Of a stretch of DNA of 64,000 nt, positions 59,936-64,000 are shown one piece after another. The position numbers and the translations under genes are program-made. The stretch comes from Diploptera punctata. Its lineage: Eukaryota; Arthropoda; Insecta; Blattodea; Blaberidae. The notes below the pieces were generated by a model that was not told where the DNA came from, made no database searches, and saw only the letters and a program-made list of their open reading frames with translations. Position 1 is the stretch's first letter. Each line of letters starts with the position of its first letter. The stretch covers positions 1 through 64,000 of the forward strand of contig JASPKZ010009950.1 in the NCBI GenBank assembly GCA_030220185.1, given 5' to 3'.

Positions 59936-60700
59936 TTTTAAAGTCAATTAGTAGTACCGATTCACCTCTTGTTTCTTCAAGTGCAATAGTGGCGTCACGG
60001 ACTTGCAAATTTAGAGAGTAGTAAAAATACCACAAGTCATGATGGAGAAAATGTTAGTGTTTTACGACAACATAATTTACAGGCTAAAGTTCAAGGGCAT
60101 AATCTTGATTTATTTCAGTACACATCGTTAGTTCAGGTGGTAGCCACAGAGGAACCAGAGGAGAAAGTGGACAAATTTCGCGTACATGTCACAAGCGGCG
60201 CTAGTGTAGAACAACTAACGACATCTATTTTTTCGATTTTTTCTGGTACTAATATGAAATTCAGCACAGTCTGGTGGTAAAATTATGAATTACCAACACC
60301 ATGTGGAGAATAATCGCGGAATTGAACTTTTATAGGAATCATTTTAATTTATCTTAAATTGTGGAATTATTTGTACCCAGCCACTCAGACCTAAAGATTT
60401 TTTTTTATTTTAATAGAAGGGAAGAATGGAAATAAATAAAACATGTTAATTTATTTTCATTTATTAAAATTAAAAAACGTGCATTATGATCTCTTTTAAA
60501 TATGTACAATTAACCAACCCCCTTATTCTCACATACAAATTTTTATACATATTTATTAAAGAACCTTAGCCATGTCATACATCTGAAATCCATTATAAAG
60601 TCACTCGCATTTTTTAAATGTTTATTAGAAATAGCTGTACACTAACATCACTCTTCCTAACCTAACAAATCTTAGAATTTTATCACATCTAGTAGGTTTA
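59936..60700. other. Intergenic DNA, no feature recognised
   Basis: Low-complexity AT-rich sequence. A short open stretch at about 60135-60260 (QVVATEEPEEKVDKFRVHV) has no clear gene context and is not called. Confidence 0.4.
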
Positions 60701-61421
60701 TCATAAGTAATGCCACGAGTGATTTCCAAATGATCGAGGAGTGAATTTATCTAGAGAATTTGGAAATCAAGAGTGGCATTTGTTAGGACTATTTAACGAA
60801 TAGAATTAAGTTGTTTACTCACAAATCATTATTTAACCATAGTTATTTTAAAATAATTATATATTTAATGTAAAGTGCGATGTTTGAAAACAAATGAGAA
60901 ACTATTGGTACGCTTCACTTGCTTCTTTTGTTCATCACCGCAACCAGATCATATTATTTATTGCCAAAGGATCGCAATATTGTAAGAATGCACCCTAGAG
61001 GAGAAATTTATAACCAACGTTATAGGCATTAATTATTTCTGATGTCCTATGATGTAAATATGTAAATTATATTTTTCTGCAACGTTGTTTCCTGCGAAAT
61101 AATTCGTTTAAGAAAGTGCAAACAGTAGTTTTTTTTTGGTATAATCAATTGCTACAAATGTTTTTATATTATCTCCCGCAAGAACCATCAGCTGAAATTC
61201 GCGCACTATAAATTATCTGGTAACCGCATTTCTTACAGAGTGAGTCACTGCAAAATAATGCTATGACCTATTTCAGAATGTTAAAAAGGAGTAGCTCTCT
61301 TTAATATGATAAACTTGTTTGATAAATTCGAGGTGAAACATGACTGTGATTGGTTGTAATTAAAAAATCGTTGAAATGTGATTGGTCATTGAATCACATT
61401 TGGGGTATGAGTTAAATAGTC
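60701..61421 (+). repeat. Hairpin-ended repeat family, copy 6 (full)
   Basis: TCATAAGTAATGCCACGAGTG to GAGTTAAATAGTC. The hairpin strands GCCACGAGTGATTTCCAAAT (60711) and ATTTGGAAATCAAGAGTGGC (60759-60778) are separated by a short loop. The core and ATTGG boxes follow as in the other copies. Confidence 0.75.
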
Positions 61422-61847
61422 TTTGAAAATAGATTCACATTAAAAACGTAAAAAAGTTTGAATTTACTTATAAATTAGAGTAAAATAAAATCTAAATAAT
61501 GATTTTTAACTCTCCATAATATATAATTTTTACAGTACTCTCTACATAGAACAAAAGATAATTAAATTTTTCAATTTACAAAATGACTAATTTCCCATAA
61601 TCCCGAATGAACACGCCGTGTGCCTTGCATTTGTTTTATTTAGTTACATATTCTGTTACTACGAAACAGCGCTACCATTGTAGTTTGCTCATTGTAGTTC
61701 ATAGTAAACGACTGTAAATTTTTAGATGTCACTGTACGCAGTTTTCCCTCTATTCGATTTCTCTATGGTGGTAACCTGCCTAGGCACTCTAATGGTCCTA
61801 GTTTGCTAGCTAACAAACACTTCCTTTTTTTTTTTTTTTTAATTTAT

Positions 61848-61935
61848 TGCTGTCTGAATTCAAATACCTAGGAACAATATTACAAATAGGAATGAGATGC
61901 AGAAAGAAATAAAACAAATACTCAATTCTGGAAAT
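61848..61935 (+). mobile_element. RTE-like LINE family 1, short fragment
   Basis: GAATTCAAATACCTAGGAAC and ATAGGAATGAGATGCAGAAAG correspond to EFKYLGTIITNRNEMQKE of family 1. Confidence 0.6.
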
Positions 61936-61939
61936 CATC

Positions 61940-62170
61940 ATCATCATTCACGGATTAGGTATTTACCTGTTCTGTTCTCACATCTGTTCAGCCAGCGCTT
62001 TCTTGGTCTTACTACAGATCTTCGTCCTCCAGGATTATACATCAGTGCCAATCTTTGGTATCTTATCCTCTGTCATTCTTGCAGATGTTCTGTCTAATTG
62101 TTCCTGTGTTCTTCTATTTGTTCAAGAAATGGTTTACTTCTAGTTCCTCTCTACTATTCTCATTTCTAAT
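61940..62170 (-). mobile_element. LINE family 2 C-terminal part (left of SINE C)
   Basis: The reverse complement carries the LINE tail words ARMTEDKIPKIGT-like and LEDEDL, and joins in register with 62510-62905 once the SINE and its TSD are removed. Confidence 0.6.
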
Positions 62171-62182
62171 ATGTTCTTCTCT
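62171..62182. repeat. Target-site duplication, left (12 bp)
   Basis: ATGTTCTTCTCT, repeated exactly at 62498-62509. Confidence 0.85.
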
Positions 62183-62497
62183 GACCAGCCTCATGGGCTA
62201 GTGGTCAGCGTTACTGCTTACTGTTCATGAGGTCCCGGGTTCGATTCCCGGTCAGACCATAGGATTTTTTTAAAGAGAATTATTCCTGTGGTTGCCCATG
62301 GTCTGGAATTTAGGTTAAGGTTTAGGTTAAGAACTCTCCTGGCGCTTCATTATCATTTATCACCCATCATATCATCCGGGTAACGTAATTCGTCTTCCAG
62401 GTGTCCCAACCTAAGAAATGGATTACATTCCGCCAATGCCAGGGGATAAAGTCAGAAATGTCATAAAAGACAACCTGGTGGCATTACACAAAATAAA
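62183..62497 (+). mobile_element. tRNA-headed SINE, family C, with TSD
   Basis: The head CATGGGCTAGTGGTCAGCG (A box) and GGTTCGATTCC (B box, 62238-62248) are followed by a 240-bp body with TGGTTGCCCATGGTCTGG and GGTTAAGGTTTAGG, ending in CATTACACAAAATAAA. Exact 12-bp direct repeats flank it. It interrupts a LINE. Confidence 0.8.
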
Positions 62498-62509
62498 ATG
62501 TTCTTCTCT

Positions 62510-62905
62510 TGTACAACCTTTCACGGCCCGTAGGAATCTCATTCCGCTGCCTCAATTTTACTTTTTTTCTTTTTCCTTCAGGACCCAGGCCTCACTCCCA
62601 TACATCGCCACTGGTAGTGCCATTGTTGAGTAAAATCTTAGCTGTGTATCCTTTCTTACTTTGTTCCTCGGTGTTCGTCTGATTGTTCCACAAATATATT
62701 CAAATTTCTGCATTTTCTTATTTATATCTTGTTCTACTTCATAAGTTATATCGCAGCCCAAATACTGGAAGTGTAAAACCTGTTCAAACACTTTATCTTC
62801 TATTACTATTTTTGTTCTTACTGGATACTTTCCATAGAATGCCATTGCTTTAGTTTTTAATTTTGAAATTATCATATTATATTGGGAATGCATGCTATGA
62901 CACAT
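62510..62905 (-). mobile_element. LINE family 2 fragment (right of SINE C)
   Basis: The minus frame 62905-62558 encodes KTKAMAFYGKYPVRTKIVIE, FQYLGCDITYEVEQDINKK, GTIRRTPRNKVRKD and MALPVAMYGSEAWVL, the region after the RT catalytic motif. Confidence 0.8.
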
Positions 62906-62934
62906 TACAGGGACTCTGTAGTCCGAACGCCTCT

Positions 62935-63125
62935 AAAAAATCATCATCATTAACAACAACAAGAATTAAGCCCAATGGCCTGTTCTGATCTCATTATAGG
63001 TCGAATTTGTCCTTCCATCTCTTCAATGGTCTTCCGAACATTCTTCTCCCTTTTGGTTTATAATTATACATTCTTCTTGGTATGCGCTGTTCATTCATTC
63101 GTAATACGTGCTGAAGATAAGCATT
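62935..63125 (-). mobile_element. LINE family 2 C-terminal end
   Basis: The reverse complement encodes LQHVLRMNEQRIPRRMYNYK, GRRMFGRPLKRWKDKF and the 3' end AACAGGCCATTGGGC, followed by (GTT/GAT)n. Confidence 0.7.
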
Positions 63126-63139
63126 AAAAAAAAACATTA

Positions 63140-63690
63140 AACTGAAAACATATTAAACTGTTATTCTCCCAGTTATATTATATGGATGTGAAACATGGAC
63201 ATTTTATTTTAAGGAAGGAGAAAACATTACGAGTATTTGAGAACAGGGTTCTTAGGAACATTTTTGGATCAAACAGATATGAACAGATAAGCGAATGGAA
63301 TAGACTAAATAACAATGAGCTACATGATCTTTATAGGAAACCAGATATAATAAGAAAAGTTAATTCCCTTAGACTGCGAATGACTGAATATGTGTAACGA
63401 ATTGAGAATGAAAAAGGTGCATAGAATCATTAAAACACAAATTCATAATCTTAAAAGGATTAATCCAAAAGAAATATAAGCACGTCCTTAAAGGAATATC
63501 ACAGGGAAAACTTCCTGTAGGTAGGACACGAATGAGGTAGAAGAATAACATTAACCAAGATTTGAAGAAAGTAAATTATACAGGAAATGTTTCGGAAAGA
63601 TTAGCTCAGAAGAGATATGTATGGAGAGCTTATCTCCGCGCGGCCATGAACCTATACTGCAGCCACTGATTCTCCGACCTTGACGTTTTC
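63140..63690 (+). mobile_element. RTE-like LINE family 1 C-terminal fragment
   Basis: Frames encode YGCETWTFYFKEGENITSI-like broken text, VFENRVLRNIFGSNRYEQIS, WNRLNNNELHDLYRKPDIIR, then, after breaks, GRTRMR and INQDLKKVNYTGN. Near the 3' end CGCGCGGCCATGAACC is seen but the terminal GTGAG repeats are missing. Confidence 0.8.
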
Positions 63691-64000
63691 ACAACAGTCT
63701 TGCCGATATGGATATTCAGTGAGAGTGGCCGCTTTATAATGCGGTTAGCAGACATACAGCTGACAACATCTCTGCAATTTCAAATCTTATTAGCGCGCTA
63801 CAGCTGCGTCAAGAGCAGTGATTGGTTGTGTAGACATCTACTCCCACCACAACCATTTCCTTATTGGCAGTAGAGCGCGAATTCTCTCTTTACCCCTCGT
63901 ATAACCTAAACTTCGGAGCCGGACATATGGTGGCTGTGGTATAGGGTTTCATAGTGCCACTGAGTTAGTTAATAACCATTCTTAAACCAACGAAATTGGA
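63691..64000. other. No gene recognised at right edge
   Basis: Unique sequence apart from AGTGCCACTGAGTTAGTTAAT near 63952-63974, which resembles the family-1 LINE 3' end. No ORF. Confidence 0.4.

Noticed and set aside
60030..60290. Short open stretch that could be an exon (QVVATEEPEEKVDKFRVHV)
   Set aside because: There is no clear splice sites in phase, no homologous exon and no recognised domain; it is too short to support.
1..64000. CRISPR arrays, bacterial operons or phage genes
   Set aside because: Repeats are microsatellites or transposons with eukaryotic features, and the genes are spliced; nothing suggests a prokaryotic system.

Overview
This window looks like a repeat-rich insect nuclear genome. 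The evidence is spliced genes with consensus GT/AG introns, insect-type facilitated trehalose transporter (Tret1-like) exons, tRNA-headed SINEs, several non-LTR retrotransposon families, a Penelope-like element with a GIY-YIG endonuclease, and an env-bearing Ty3/gypsy (errantivirus-type) element. The intron size and the mix of repeats suggest a large hemimetabolous genome. A cockroach or termite is my guess, but the sequence alone does not prove it.

Host genes. Two Tret1-like sugar transporter paralogs lie head to tail on the + strand. Gene A is represented by its 3' part: exons 3299-3684, 8212-8463, 11259-11732 and 14980-15218, with a poly(A) signal at 15247. Its first exons must lie upstream of the window. 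Gene B is complete from ATG to stop: exons 24281-24334, 24681-24816, 26599-26865, 30556-30674, 32425-32825, 44159-44433 and 53643-53907, giving about 505 codons over about 30 kb. Splice phases match across both genes, but single-base frameshifts break exons in both (two in A, at least two in B). They may be decaying copies or contain consensus errors.

Endogenous retrovirus-like element (35075-43565). Intron 5 of gene B holds an 8.49 kb element in sense orientation. It has two 727-bp LTRs that look identical, a primer binding site matching a tRNA-Leu 3' end, gag with a CCHC knuckle, pol (protease, RT, RNase H, integrase with GPY/F module) and env with a furin-type site and a C-terminal membrane anchor. 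All three frames are open. The gag-pol overlap carries a phase-correct GGGAAAC slippery heptamer followed by a predicted H-type pseudoknot. A consensus splice donor in the leader and an acceptor 10 nt before the env ATG explain env expression.

Other repeats fill most introns and intergenic DNA. There are at least ten fragments of one RTE-like LINE whose 3' end reads GTGCCAGTGAGTGAG, fragments of a second YADD/FADD LINE family, and jockey/CR1-like LINE 3' ends. There are at least five tRNA-headed SINE families, several with clear target-site duplications. A 1.25 kb near-perfect PLE palindrome (1705-2956) is flanked by 13-bp duplications. DNA transposon derivatives include mariner, a long-TIR Tc1/mariner, a Tc1-like MITE and a hAT element with 8-bp TSD. 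Six copies of an approximately 600-720 bp hairpin-ended repeat are present, along with many (TA)n, (ATT)n, (CT)n and (TG)n tracts. Several of these are nested, so relative insertion order can be read.

I see no CRISPR array, operon, rRNA gene or convincing functional tRNA gene. Unexplained unique sequence remains mainly at 1-408, 14420-14975, 20560-23000, 44440-45700, 48850-49700, 55990-56820, 58164-58750, 59936-60700 and 63690-64000.
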